From Micropterus salmoides (Eukaryota; Chordata; Actinopteri; Centrarchiformes; Centrarchidae): 64,000 nucleotides of DNA. A program made the position numbers and the translations under genes. Where the stretch lies: positions 5,557,100-5,621,099 of the forward strand of contig NW_024044459.1 in NCBI RefSeq assembly GCF_014851395.1. Direction: 5' to 3'. The notes under the pieces are model-generated. The model had not been told where the DNA came from. It searched no databases and saw nothing but the letters and a program-made list of their open reading frames with translations. Positions 10,764 to 22,727 of this stretch are shown here, piece by piece; the first letter of the stretch is position 1; each line of letters begins with the position of its first letter.

Positions 10764-13132
10764 TGTGTATTGGGACAGAACTTGAGACACAAAAGATGAC
10801 ATTTCACAAGAACACGAGTACAGACAAGAACACAGAAAGAAGTGATTCCAGCCAGTTGGGTATGCTGCTGAGAGAGTGCTTGGGAGAAGGCCGTGGAGGA
10901 TGTGTTCCTTTGATACGTTAGATAGGTTGAATTACATGGTTAAAAACAGTGATAAGATGAAAATCCAATTCTGGGGCCAAGAGTCTGAATTCTGTTGTGC
11001 TGGCCAGGGAAGTAAGCTGCCCTGATGATGAACTGGTGTTGAGCCGAGATTTGTGTCAGTCTACAAAGGAGCTAGGTGCTGACTGGAGAATGGGATCGAT
11101 TTCCCGCACTGTAATATGTTGGGGCTCAACAGCGTGGTATGCGGTGTTATCACATTTTTTATCAATAAAGTAACAGTTACAGTTTCTCTCAACTGTCCCT
11201 CAGGATCACAACATCGCTGAGGCTGCTAGCCACATTAGCTGCACAGTATGCTAACGCCAAGTTAGCTAACCTTTAAAATAAACAGTACAACAACACAAAA
11301 CACGGAAACACTTAAAGCTTCCAAGTTTGGCCAAGTCAGGTCACGTCGCGGTATTTCAATTTTGCGGTTATCGCGACAGCCCTAGCTTGAGTCTGCAGTT
11401 GGAAGTGCAGCCCAGGTGGTTGAAATTATTGCAAATTATGCAGAAATGATTAACCATCGTCTCTCCCTGATAGAGAATTTGCTTACCCTGATTGTCAATT
11501 TATATGTTTGTCTGCGGGTCTAGGGACAATGGGAGATGGGGGTGCGGCAGGTGATAAACAAACGCTGGGGTTTTGTGAGAAAAAGGGATGCGAGTGGGGT
11601 AGTGGAGCGCACACACTGCATACTGAGGGAGGGTGAGTGGGCGCTCCCCATAACTCACAGCAGAGGGTTGTACTGGCTGCAAAGATGCGACAGAAGAGTT
11701 CAGAGTCGAGGCAATCTTGTTTCATTGTCGTTGCGGTGAAAAGGAATCATTTAAGGTGGGCAACTGTCCAGTCTCTGATGTTTGGCTCAGTTTGTGGAAG
11801 TGAAGGCGCCGCGCCGTGAAGAGTAGCCAGGGCCTGTGTGAGAGGGAGACTGCTGACGAAGAGAGGATCCATGATTGTGTGATCATGCAGTTGAGCATGG
11901 ATCACGTCTGTCTTGCTTCGAGCAATCTGAGAAAAGAGCAGCAGGCTGAATAGAACGGGTATACGCAGCCTTGACAGGTGATTGGAGGTGTGGTTGAGGC
12001 ATGGCTACACAACAAATTAACAAATTAACTTCATTCCAATCTAAATTCTGGGACCTGTAGTAGTAAATGTCACCAGACTAGAGTCAGACTAATGCTGCAG
12101 ATATTGTACATTTTTCTTATTCTCAACAACCCCACGAAAAGACTAAAACCAACAATGAATAGATTCTACTAACTAGCATTGTGTGTGTGTATCCAGAGTC
12201 CCACATATCTTATTCCTTTGTGCCATAGAGCCCCACTGTTTTCTAAAAACTTCACTGAGCCACACTGCTGCACTGGGTGACATGCTCCTTTATTACTGTG
12301 AACACTCACTGTAGTTTATTTTGACATAATCCCCCATAAATACTAAATAGAGCATCAACTCTGTATTGAAGGGATAGTAAGTGTTTGTAATCTAGTATAC
12401 ATTTTGTTAAATTTCAGCAAATATTTGGTTGGCTATCTCTCCATTTTGTGTGTCCCTTGAAAAAAATATGGTTTTCCTTCACAGCCTTGGCTCTGTAAAT
12501 GGAAAACAAAGAAAGTGGTAAGGACCTTGCCACACAACATTGTTCCAGCACAGAAGTGAAGGAGGGAAGCCACTGTTCTGCTTTTAATGTGAAGGCACCG
12601 GGTCGGGATGTAGCTACATGCATGCTCCCGAGCCTCTCTCCGACTACAGCGTCAACACTGCAGCTAATGAAATGCAGTCCTCCTAGCACAACACAGGCTC
12701 CAACACAGACTCCAAAATAAACTCCACGTAAGGATACAAAACAACAATAAAGGTTTATGTGTTTATGAACATCAGAAAGGCTGGAGTCACGAGAGAGTCA
12801 CGTTAGCTCGCCAGCTAATGTTGAGCAGTTGCTAACGTCATCCGGTGCAAGATCTAATATGTAACGTTATGGCTTTCCACATTACTTCACCAACTAACGC
12901 AACCCATATTACTATCCGTTGTACCACTAGTATTATGTCAAAGTGTTGATTTAGCCTGCAAGAAAGGATGTAACGCTACAAAGCAAATGTGGAATGTTTT
13001 TTTATACTAGCCTTGATAGCAGCCAGCTAGTTTGCCACAGATGTACCACTGTTTGCTTCATAAAGTTCAATTTAGATTTATTGTCGTTTTACCAATACTC
13101 TGTGAGAAGCCGCCTAGGCCAAAATTGAATAC
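10764..13132 (+). repeat. tandem duplication, copy 2 (2.4 kb)
   Basis: Direct copy of 8229-10747, sharing first bases tgtgtattgggacag and last bases aggccaaaattgaatac. It lacks 137 bp: cacgt at 11346 joins directly to cgcggtatttc at 11347. It also has one fewer caggctccaaca unit. After its last base the sequence passes straight into catac-rich DNA. Open frames are the same as in copy 1 with the indel effects; no protein family recognised. Confidence 0.95.
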
Positions 13133-13200
13133 ATACATACATACATACTGTCATGCACATACATCTCATACTCGCTTGCACCTACATACATACTGTCATT
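13093..13200 (+). repeat. left arm of a 1-kb-spaced inverted repeat
   Basis: The end of duplication copy 2 (gagaagccgcctaggccaaa) plus following catacatactgtcatgcacatac-type sequence recurs inverted at 14020-14102. The arms are imperfect but share more than 20 contiguous bases across the aggcggcttctca / tgagaagccgcct core. Confidence 0.7.
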
Positions 13201-13236
13201 TGTAAGTATGTATGTATACGTATATGTATTTGTGTA

Positions 13237-13440
13237 TTTATATATGCGCAAGGTTAGTATGTATATATGCGCAAGGTTAGTATGTATATATGCGTAAGGT
13301 TAGTATGTATATATGCGTAAGGTTAGTATGTATATATGCGGGATGTAAAGTATGTATATATACCCAAACTGAGTATGTATACTGTATATGTGTGAGGTGA
13401 GTATGTGTGTATGTGCGAGTTAAAGTATGAATATACATTC
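13237..13440 (+). repeat. 23-bp minisatellite
   Basis: About eight to nine head-to-tail units based on ttagtatgtatatatgcg plus caagg. The first four or five are nearly identical (caagg or taagg variants) and later ones increasingly diverged. Purine-pyrimidine alternation (gtatgtatatatgcgc) makes it a possible non-B DNA tract. Confidence 0.85.
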
Positions 13441-13589
13441 AAGGGGGTAAAGTGACAGCCAAATCATGGAAGAGGAAAGTTTTTGCCCATTTGATAAGTA
13501 AGTGATTATTCATTATCTGTTAATTATCAATGTTGTTCGGTGCTTTTATATTTTCAGATGAATGTAACCTAACCTGTACCCTTTGTCTG

Positions 13590-13826
13590 TCAGCCTCTCA
13601 CTCCCACTGCAGACTCGTAGAACATCTGCAGCAGCCTGGTGCACACATTGAAGGACCAGAGCCTCCTCAGGAAGAACAGCCTGCTCTGTCCTTTCCTGTA
13701 GAGGGCCTTGGTGTTGTCTGTCCAGTCCAGTCTGTTTTTGAGGTGCATACCAAGGAACTTGTAAGTGTCCACAATTTCTACTGCCTCACCCCTTATTACA
13801 ACAGGGGTCTGGGGCCTCTTACTGCA
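13590..13826 (-). pseudogene. non-LTR retrotransposon reverse transcriptase fragment
   Basis: A minus-strand frame carries the 'connection' region found after the RT fingers/palm in fish LINEs: VDTYKFLGMHL, LDWTDNTKALYRKGQSRLFF and LRRLWSFNVCTRLLQMFYES. The YADD catalytic block and the rest of the element are missing, so it is a short relic, inserted between the two inverted arms. The exact clade cannot be set from this piece. Confidence 0.75.
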
Positions 13827-13905
13827 TGTTAATGCATAAGTAAATGCCAATGTAATGTGTTGAAAGCAAAACAAGTGAAGGTTTATTACTGGTGAATTAA
13901 CTATG

Positions 13906-13985
13906 TATGCTCGTGTGGTTAAGTGGTGCAGTGGCAGAATAATTGGTTTTCATGCAGTAGCTTCCAGATTCAAATCCAAGTCATG
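13906..13985 (+). repeat. possible tRNA-like SINE head
   Basis: ggttaagtggtgcagtgg followed about 45 bases on by a B-box-like gattcaaatcc. This is the layout of a pol III promoter in a tRNA-derived SINE, but no tail is seen and the match is weak. Confidence 0.3.
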
Positions 13986-14019
13986 ACCAAATACTTTACA
14001 TTATTATATCTATGTATGT

Positions 14020-14102
14020 GCAAGACAGTATGTATGCATGTGACAGTATGTATGTGTGAGCGTAGTATTGAATTTTGGCCTAGGCGGCTTCTCATAATAC
14101 TC
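14020..14102 (-). repeat. right arm of the inverted repeat
   Basis: On the minus strand this reads gagaagccgcctaggccaaa then attcaatac and catacatactgtc repeats, matching the end of both duplication copies and the flank of copy 2. It brackets the 13.2-14.0 kb interval with the left arm at 13093-13200. Confidence 0.7.
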
Positions 14103-16859
14103 AGGTACACAGCTTCTTTTACGTCTCGGTTGCTGCAACTTACGTGACCCTCAAAATATACAATAATGCAACATAATGCACAGCACAACAACAACACAGT
14201 AGAAGAACCATCCACTACTTACTGCGGTCTAACTGTTATGAAGTGTGGCAACAGTCTTGTTGTACTATTCAGTCTATCTCACTAACTCACTAGGTCATTA
14301 TAATCCAATACATTTAGCTAACTCACAAGATGCACAAATAGTAATGTTAGTTACTGAAAAGCAGGCAGGTGAGGTAACACTGATGTATCACGTTGGCTAA
14401 ATGCAGTAAATATAACGTTATCATGTAACAAGCATGGATTAGTTCAATCTCAAGCTGATTAAAATATTCCTGTAATGTTGCAGTGGGAGTTTACCTGAGT
14501 TTCCAGCATGTTGTGTTAAGCTGTCTCCCTGTCTGTCTATAGCTGCTCTCACACTGCCTTTTTTTCTGGGAGTATCGTGCCGGCTCGCTGCACTGTATGA
14601 GCCGGGAACGTGGAAGTAACAATGCCTCAACTAGTGGCCGCTGAAAACTACATATTTTCCCATTTATCCACATCTGAAAATACTCCTGAACAAATGCACT
14701 AATTTCTGCTGTTTGAGAAACCTTCTGCTAAAAACTCCAGTGAATGTTTAAAAATAATTACATCTCAGAAAGTACTGAAAGTCTTTTCATGTGATTTTTT
14801 TGACAGTAAGAAAAATATAGCATAATCCTGGTGTTATCTTTAATTTTATGTTTAAATGTGTCCAACATTTGTCCAGAATATTCTGGTAGTACTTCCTTTC
14901 AAACTTTGGCACCCTAACATTTCAGAAAACACTGTGTCACATTGTCTGTGACTATTAACTCCATACCAGAGGAGGCTCTACTTTTCTCTTTCTCCTCTCT
15001 GTGTTTCAAAGACACATCTGGGGAACCTTTGGACACCACTGTCTATTTAAGATGCAACACCACATCCTCACATTAACAGGGGGAAACAATAAAGTCTAAG
15101 ACTTATAGTGCAAGTATTTGGCAGCAAATATGCCATCGTAACATGGCTTTCTTTTTTTATTTCTCTTTGCCAGGTCGAAATGTTTCATTTTATGGATCTC
15201 TTGAGGTTTTAAAAAGTGAGCCACATCTTTCTTTCTTAATCCATGTATGTGCCTTCAAAGCTCGTGCCATTTTCCCAACCGCTATAAAATCACCCATGTA
15301 TTCATGGTATAGCTGTGTTCTCTGTTTTATGGTGCACAATCAGTAGCAAGCAACTTAAAATGGTCAACTTAAAGGATTTTGCATAGACAACTCAGGTAGC
15401 CATAATATGTGCGGGATACAAATGACATTTAAAATGTATCACTAAAATGATTTCCTGTAGTAACAAATATGAAATATATCCTCTTTAACACAGTTTAGAC
15501 TGGATTTTGAAATTCTAAAATACAACATTAGCATCACTAGAGCTTCTCCAGAATGTGTGAATGGATAAATTAATTTAAAGTCCTTTAAATACAGAAGTGG
15601 TTGTGGCTCTTTTTGTGACCCTGAGCTACAGTGCAAACCATTAATGTCTCTGGCTTGTCTGTGGGATTCAGGAAGAGGAATGAGTCGGCACACTGCATTA
15701 GAGACCAGGTTCCTCTGGAATTCTGGATCACAGTCAAATTGGCAGATTAATCTTATCAATCTTCTGTCTGTTAACCGCCCAACACCTCAGGCTGTTTGCC
15801 TCTTGCTAGTGCCACTCGCAACATGGGATTAAGACTATAACAACCATTGAAATCATGGGTGAGAAGGGTATAACCTGACAGGAAAATAAAACAGAGAAAC
15901 AATTGTTTTCTTTTTTACGCAAGTCCACAGAGGCGCTGGAGGAGGAGGGGGCGTGGGATGTACTACACATGAGGCCGGCGGCCACATGTTTTTGAATAAT
16001 AGCCATTACTTTTAAGAGGATGATGTCATTATAGGTTTGCTGTTCCAGTAACTATATTCCTGCAGTCCTGGACCAGATCCTTGAAATGACTCCTGCAATG
16101 CATGATTCTTATTCTTCACTTAGAAAGGTGAGGGAATATTTGCAGTAAACATGGATTGATTTGTGAGTGTAGTTCCTCGGCCTGATCATGCAGTTATTAT
16201 CAAATTAGACTTTTGTAGCATAAGGGATTAGTCTTAAGGAGAAAAAAAAATCACATCTCCTTCCAGCAGTGGTAGATTTTTGATTCACTCATGTTCTAAT
16301 CCATAGCTTTCAGCAGGCAGTTAAACCTCTTCCTCTTTAGAAACCTCTCACGAGTGTTTGCCTGTGGACTTGGGCGAGGATGTCTGGATAAAGTTTTGTG
16401 GTTCCAGTGACAACATGGCCATGCTGTTTTGGGAGCACTCACTGACTATCAATCACCAGTGACCAGCCACAAGTTGTAAAAACATTTGGTGAAAAAAGGA
16501 GAATTTATGATTGGTCATTACAAACCAAGAGGACTTGTCAGAAATAACCAGTGGGTATTTCAAAGTTGTACTGCAATGCAAGCAGCTGGGTCAACTTTGG
16601 GGACCTGATTTTAAAGTGCTTTTGGATAATCAATTCCTGAGGAGACTTAGCCTTTGGTTGATGCTTTTAACAGGAATTAGAAAAATGTTGACCTCAAGTT
16701 ATTCACTGGTTCACACTGCATTCTTATGTAGTTATGCTGTTCATTATGCGTTGGCATCTGTAGCTACCTGTCCGAAGCTCCGTCTTAAACCGGACTCTTA
16801 TCCAGTTTTAATCCACACTTATACATTAAATTTTTTATATCCTTTTTATTTAACTTAAG
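14103..16859. other. gene-free stretch
   Basis: No recognisable exon, RNA gene or clear transposon. Frames up to 115 codons (16511-16858) have no domain. The block 15880-16030 is locally GC-rich (gaggaggagggggcgtgg) within AT-rich DNA and could be regulatory, which cannot be shown here. The LINE's 5' UTR may begin before 16860. Confidence 0.45.
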
Positions 16860-16876
16860 TTTTTAACTTAGGTTTT

Positions 16877-18188
16877 ATGTGGGTTAAGGATTTTAGTCAT
16901 CTGGATTTTAAGCTAGATGACCGTAAAAACGCTATCAACGCTACTGATCACAACAAAGCTTCGGCGACTAACGTTATGCTAGCCGAGATAACTCTGCCCC
17001 ATGAGGACTGCACACTCCTTAAGAAAGCGAGCAAAAAGATTGCTGACCTTATGGACAACTTTCAGAGGAACTCAAAGAGAAAGATTCCCTGCTGACTGGC
17101 TTTATGGATGTGGCTTCAGTACAAGCCAAACAGATTGTTTCTCTTAGCGCAACTGCTAACATCCAGGAACACCGTGCTATGGGACCCCTCTAGCCTTCCA
17201 AGGCTTTCCTCCTGCTCGACTCCAAAGCATCAGTCAACCTGGGCTGATGTGGTGGTCCGTGGCTGCAAGAGAGGCTCGGACGGGGCTGCCTCTCCTCCGC
17301 ACATCTCTCGTGACTCCAGCCATATTTCTCCAACCGCTATGCAGCCCTGTCTGACGACACTCCGGTCCATCCAGCTGATGCACCTGCGGCTTCGAGTTTC
17401 CCTGATACGGATCTCTTTTGGCGGACAGTGCCGGCCGACACTGTTGCATCTCCTCCACTGGCTACAACTCCTGCACTGGCAGCAAACGAATGATCGGCTA
17501 GGCCGCCGGTCTGCCGCTGGGCCTGATCGGCGGCCGTCATCCCGGTCAAAAACCTTTGCTTCCCGACGTTGGATCCTGAAGGAGGCTGTACTCAGACGCT
17601 CCGGAGGCCGTCTCTACCCTGCACCGTCGGGTAGCCCTTCTTGAAGCTGACACACTCCATCCTTAGTCTGCACGCAGTGTTGAAGCAGATTCTGCTCAGT
17701 CTGGAATCCCACAACCAGCATCTCCTCGTCCCCTTTTCTCCCCAACCACACTAATAATTGGTGACTCCATAACCAGAAACATCCATTTCTTTAACGCTAC
17801 CACTCATTGCTTCCCCGGTGCCACCATGGCTGAAATTTAAAAAAAACTCCAGGACCTAATGCCATCCATCACAAGAGTGATAGTCCATGTGGGAACAAAT
17901 GACACAGCTCTTCAGCAGTCTGAGCTGACAAAATCAGATTTTAACCGTCTTTTTAACTTTTTAAAGCAGTGTGGAAAGTCCATTTTTATCTCTTGTCCCA
18001 TTCCCACAGACTCCTTGGCCTCCACAACTGGCTCCAGTCCGCCTGCAGGGCTCACGTTGTGTGTTATGTTGATAACTTTAATATTTTCTGGCAAAGAATG
18101 TCTCTTTTTAAGACGTACTGCACCCAAACAAACGGGGCTCAGAAATGTTAGCTGCTCACATACAGCATGTGGTGCGGTCCACACATGA
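16877..18188 (+). pseudogene. LINE ORF1 with SGNH/GDSL esterase domain
   Basis: ORF1 proteins of CR1/L2 LINEs bind RNA and often carry a lipid-esterase-like domain of uncertain role. The N-terminal part shows a helix-prone stretch (LLKKASKKIADLMDNF, from about 17020) and a Ser/Pro-rich linker that shifts frame several times (17100-17640). The esterase domain shows block I IIGDSITRN (GDS at 17760-17768, catalytic Ser), a premature TAA at 17838-17840, then block III HVGTNDTA (GTND at 17892-17903). The usual C-terminal DG-HP block is mutated and out of frame near 18110-18140. Not functional. Confidence 0.8.
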
Positions 18189-18239
18189 CTTATGTGAATG
18201 ACTAATCATTCATGCAGCACACCTGGACACACCACCGGT

Positions 18240-19369
18240 CACTGAACACGACCATATCTCCTGGACCTTAGTGCTGCTTTTGACACCACTGATCACAACA
18301 TCATGTTAGACAGACTGAGGCACTGGGTGGGGATCTCTGGTACTGCCTTAGAATGGTTTTCATCCTACCCGTCAAATAGGAAGTTTTGTGTGTCTGTAAA
18401 CAACTATGTCTCTTCGTTCTGTTCAGTTAAATATGGTGTGCCTCAGGGGTCGGTCTTAGGACCCATTTTGTTTTCCTTGTATCTGCTTCCCCTTGGACAT
18501 ATTATCCATAAACATGGTATTTCTTTTCATATTTATGCTGATGACACACAAATGTACTTGCCCATCAGATCCACAGATCCTGGAATGCTGAGTTCACTTA
18601 ACAACTGCCTTTGTGAAGTTAAAAAATGGATGTCAAATCATTTCCTCCAGCTGAACTCAGACAAAACAAAAATCCTGGTCATCGGGTCCCAGCAGATGGT
18701 AAAACAAATACTGCCATCTGCTTGTTCCCTAGTAAATCACATTAAGCCTGTTGCAAAGAACCTTGGTGTCTGGTTTGATAGTAATTTAAATTTTCGAGCA
18801 GCACACCACAAAGCTTGTTCAATCATGTTTTTATCAACTTAGAAATATAGCAAAAATTTGATGTTAACTTTTAAGGACACCGAGACCATTTTACACACCT
18901 TCATCTCATCACGCCTGGATTATTGCAACAGCCTTTTCACTTGTTTAACCCAAAAATCTACTGATCGACTCCAGACTATCCAGAACTCGGCTGCCAGGCT
19001 TTTAACCAGAACAAAGAAATATGACTACATCATCCCTATTTTAGCTTCATTACACTGGCTCCCAGTATGTTTTAGAATTCACTTTAAAATTTTATTGATC
19101 ACTTTTAAAGCTCTCATGGCTCTCGCCTTGTTATATTTCTGACTTTTAGTCCCATACACACAGCACGTACCTTGAGATCCTCGGGCAGAGGTCTGTTGTC
19201 TGTTCCAGAGTCTCGACTGAAAACTAAAGGGGACAGAGCGTTTGCAGTCAGGGCCCCGAGGCTCTGGAACAGCCTGCCCGAGGAAATCAGGTCGGCTGAG
19301 TCAGTGAACTCTTTTAAGTCCCTTCTTAAAACATACTTTTATAGGAGAGCCTTTCCTGATCTTATTTGA
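18240..19369 (+). pseudogene. LINE ORF2 reverse transcriptase, 5'-deleted
   Basis: Starts inside RT at LDLSAAFDTTDHNIMLDRL, then GVPQGSVLGPILFSLYLLP, the catalytic YADD (18534-18545), LNSDKTKILVIG, and the C-terminal block SRLDYCNSLF...QNSAARLL. It ends FKSLLKTYFYRRAF with TGA near 19367. The frame is lost around 18823-18860 and again between about 19142 and 19172. The endonuclease domain and the N-terminal third of RT are absent. Confidence 0.88.
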
Positions 19370-19567
19370 CTTTATTTTATCCCTTTTATTTTATTCTATT
19401 TTACTTATTTTATATATTATCTTAAACGTGTATTTTGGTCTTTTCAATGTTTTCTTGCTTGTATTGTTGTCTTTTGGGTATTGTATTGTTGTCTTTGCAC
19501 TTGTTGAACCACTTTTTAACTTGTTTTTGAAAAGTGCTCTACAAATAAACATTATTATTATTATTAA

Positions 19568-20259
19568 AACAAAAGAAATCCATTCTACATTCCCACAAAG
19601 CATTAATTTTTTCATTCACATAACATCAATGAGTTTGCTACTTGTAACTATAAAGATCTGAAACTTAGCAAACTATTCCGCAAATTAAACTGTGGGCAAA
19701 CTGAGTTGAGTGGGTTTCCCTATTTACAATACACATAAGAAAGATTCACAAAAAAATCTTCGCTTTACAATGCTTTAACTGATGCATGAGGAGAGAGTTC
19801 AGTGGCTCAGAATCAGCCAAATACATCACAACAGCCTCAGTTGTTGCTCAATAAAGCGTCTCTTGCTTCCAAAGCCAACAATTTTAAGTGAATTTTATAA
19901 ATTGTTCCCCCAATAAACCACAAGCAGCTGTTACTTAGAAATGTTATGACCAGGATTTAGACCCACCTAAATGTCCTTACACCTAACTTAACACAAGAAT
20001 TTCCTCAATCTTTTGAAATGCATCTTCCTTACCTAAGCAATGTTTACAGTAGTGCATACGAACATCATTCTTTGAAATGCCTTGCAATTTCAAACATCTC
20101 ACATCAAAATCATAATAAATCAGTTTTGTCCAGCCCTATATACTATAGAGTATATTTTTGTCAACTAATACTAAGGGGCTGTAAAAAAAATAAATTCTAG
20201 GTGGGGAGAGGGGCAGAAAAGGCGGAGCGTATCGTCTACGTTAAATGACAAAATGCTAT
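19568..20259. other. gene-free stretch
   Basis: AT-rich, no domain-bearing frames and no clear repeat before 20260. Confidence 0.45.
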
Positions 20260-20362
20260 TTCTCCATGCCCTCTAGAACGACACATAGAGGCATTTTCAG
20301 ATCTGACACCTCTATAAGCAGGACAACAGCTTGTCAGTGCCTTCCAAAACTATTACAAATCA
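20260..20362 (+). repeat. dispersed repeat, copy 1 of a pair (other at 53.93 kb)
   Basis: Aligns over about 105 bases with 53934-54043, sharing ttctc-catgcc, gatctga, gcaggac, gtcagtgccttccaaaa and ttacaaatca. Diverged, unclassified, too short for coding. Confidence 0.75.
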
Positions 20363-20439
20363 TCGTAGGAACAATAAGTCAGACAGTCTCAAAGGTAGAC
20401 TGTACCAAAGTAGTTTTATTGCAACAGAGTCTACAGCTA

Positions 20440-21060
20440 GGCTAGGGGATCTATGAGGCTGAACTTGAGCTAAATATTCAATCAGCATGCAAACATTTGC
20501 TACTGAGCACTTAACACACAGAGCTGAGGCTGATGGGACTGTCATTAGTTTTAAAAGCATGGGACAAAATGAAATGTTGACCTGATGATGGCACTTCATG
20601 AAAAGTCAGAAGATCGGATTTATCAAAATTAAACCTCTGAGGACCATGAATGTGGGAGCTAATTTTCACAGCTATCCATTCAATAGTTGTTAAGATATTT
20701 CAATAAGGAACTAAAAGGTCAACATCATGGTGGACCTGGAGGAAAAGTCAGAAGATCACCAAAGTCAGCAGGATACATTGTCGGGGCACAACGGTCATCT
20801 GTTCCAAATGTCGTGCCAATCCATGTAGTTGATATTGATAAACTGTATTTCACTGTGAAAATGTTGATCTGCTAGTGGTGCTAGATAAAAAGTCATAGGC
20901 TCACATCATTGTAATGTATACTCTAGAGGACTTGAATATCTGTAATAAATTTCATAGTAATGGACATATTTCACTCTGAACCACAAATGTCAGCCTACTG
21001 ATGGCGCTAGAGGAAAAGTCAAAAAAAGGAAAAGGTTCATCCTCTGGGTACCATGAATGT
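20440..21060 (+). repeat. long copy of a teleost interspersed repeat with internal near-tandem units
   Basis: Begins agcatgcaaacatttgct and gctgaggctgatggga. It then holds internally repeated units marked by gaccatgaatgt (20642, 21050), gcgctagaggaaaagtca-like words (20732, 21004) and atatttca (20694, 20967). The same start recurs at 4640-4765 and, inverted, at 28880-29060. The pattern is familiar from many fish genomes; class not certain. Confidence 0.65.
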
Positions 21061-21076
21061 CTATAAAAAATATTAC

Positions 21077-22513
21077 GACTCTCAACTGTGGGTCTGTTTG
21101 AGTCGTTCATTTGTCATGTGACAGCTCAGCTACAGGGCTGTGGTAAGCAGGCAGCACAGGAAACAGAATTGATTAGTTCATGACTCTCAACTGTGGGTCT
21201 CTAGGTCTGAGTCGTTCATTTGTCACGTGACAGCTACTGTGGAGCAGGAATGAACTTCTCGTTCACCGCTCACATGGGTCCTCCTCAGTCTTTCGTTCAC
21301 TCGGCAGGCTGAGTGACTGCCAGCGCCGGAGAATGAGAGGCAGGTCGGCTGTCAGGTAACAGTCACTGGACTGATATTATATAGCTATTTTGTTAATTAT
21401 GTGACATTTTATAAAGCATACCATTATTACAGCACAATGATGTTGTGCTAAGTTATAGTTTTAACACAGCCGCACCGTAACTTTAGTCCTGCTAGTGTTT
21501 AACATTACAAAAGCTGAGGAGAGTTGTTCTGGGTCTGCTCCACTTCAGAGCCCTGACAGAGTTCTACCTGGAGCTGAATTACCTCCGAGGTCGTCTCCTC
21601 TCCAAAACAAACAGACCCGGTCATTAAAACATTAAAACACAGCCAGGTAGCAACGTTAGCGTTAGCCCTGTAAACTGCTAACAGCTGACCCAGGTCCGCC
21701 AGAGAACGCAACGTAACTTTTCCTTTTTATTTACCTTTATTTACCTGTGCTGTTGTTTCACAGCTCGTGACAACCTGGTGAACAACCTGCAGTGTCTGAG
21801 AGCGATGTGCTCAAGTGTGTTTCTCTGTCTGCAGAATCTGGACCTGATGTGGCCCATTCTGCGTCCAGAACTGCCAAACTGCTGCTTTATATGTGTTTAT
21901 TTCTCTGTTCCTCTCTCTGTGCTGGAGTTCTTTAAGAACTTGGTGGCTTGATCCAGATTATTATTAAATTGGCTGAATTTTAATAAGAGTGTGTTTATTC
22001 ATATAGTGTATCGAGCTTATTACTTCAGTATATTTACTGCAAATCTGATATTAATATTTTACTCATGGATAGGGACATTAGGCTACTGTATGAATGAACA
22101 CTTTAGAGATAATAGTAATAGTAATTATATACATAAGCCTTTATATGGCTGGTCTGGTTGTATACTTGGGAAAGATTGTGAAAATGGAAGGATTTAGCTG
22201 GAGTAATGGTGATTACATACTGACACATATTTTAGTGGTTTTTACATGGTTTGGGCCCAGGGGGGTTTATATAATGATGATATACAGTAATCAAGAGGGG
22301 AATTTGTGCATTATACTTTGTCAAATAAAGCAAGCCAGGCAGCCTTCCGTGTTTGAGAACGGCGCTGTTTTTTAATCACCCACTAGAGGGCTGCAGCACC
22401 GCAATAACCAGCCTAGTTCAAATGAACGAAATGACTCAAAAAAAGATTAGTTCATTTTAATGAACGAGATTTGAATGAACAAATCTGTCAAAAGACTCGA
22501 ACTTGCCATCACT
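21077..22513 (-). mobile_element. hAT-like non-autonomous element, incomplete
   Basis: The right end, read on the minus strand, is tagtgatggcaagttcgag, followed by alternating gttcatt / aatgaac words, as in non-autonomous fish hAT elements. The left side holds a near-perfect direct repeat about 105 bp apart (gactctcaactgtgggtct at 21077 and at 21182, each followed by gagtcgttcatttgtca). I see no matching left terminal inverted repeat, so it may be truncated or composite. No transposase frame. Confidence 0.5.
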
Positions 22514-22727
22514 AATGTCAGATAAAGTTATTGAGTTACTTTGCTGTTGTAAACTTTAATGTTGCTGCTCTAGAAACAACATTTAGCTGTATTGAAATTA
22601 TTAAATTAAAAACAACCAGGCAGTTAATATGTACAATATATTTATTTATCGCAAGTGATATGTCATCTCAATATATAACGTTATCACACATTGAATATTT
22701 TCCTCATACCGTGCAGGCCTACCTCAT

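Larger units (their letters stand above)
16860..19567 (+). mobile_element. L2/CR1-clade LINE, degraded, internal deletion
   Basis: Order: ORF1 N-terminal part (about 16877-17640, broken by frameshifts), ORF1 SGNH/GDSL esterase domain (17751-18188), then directly the middle and C-terminal RT of ORF2 (18240-19369), then a 3' UTR ending in aaagtgctctacaaataaac and an (ATT)n tail at about 19550-19567. An ORF1 esterase and a microsatellite 3' end are hallmarks of the CR1/L2 group. The apurinic endonuclease and RT N terminus are missing, replaced by a junction near 18190-18240. Stops and frameshifts show it is dead. Confidence 0.85.

Noticed and set aside
13237..13440. CRISPR-like array
   Set aside because: Head-to-tail units with no spacers in a vertebrate genome; it is a minisatellite.
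16511..16858. 115-codon frame before the LINE
   Set aside because: No recognisable domain and unsupported by splice signals.
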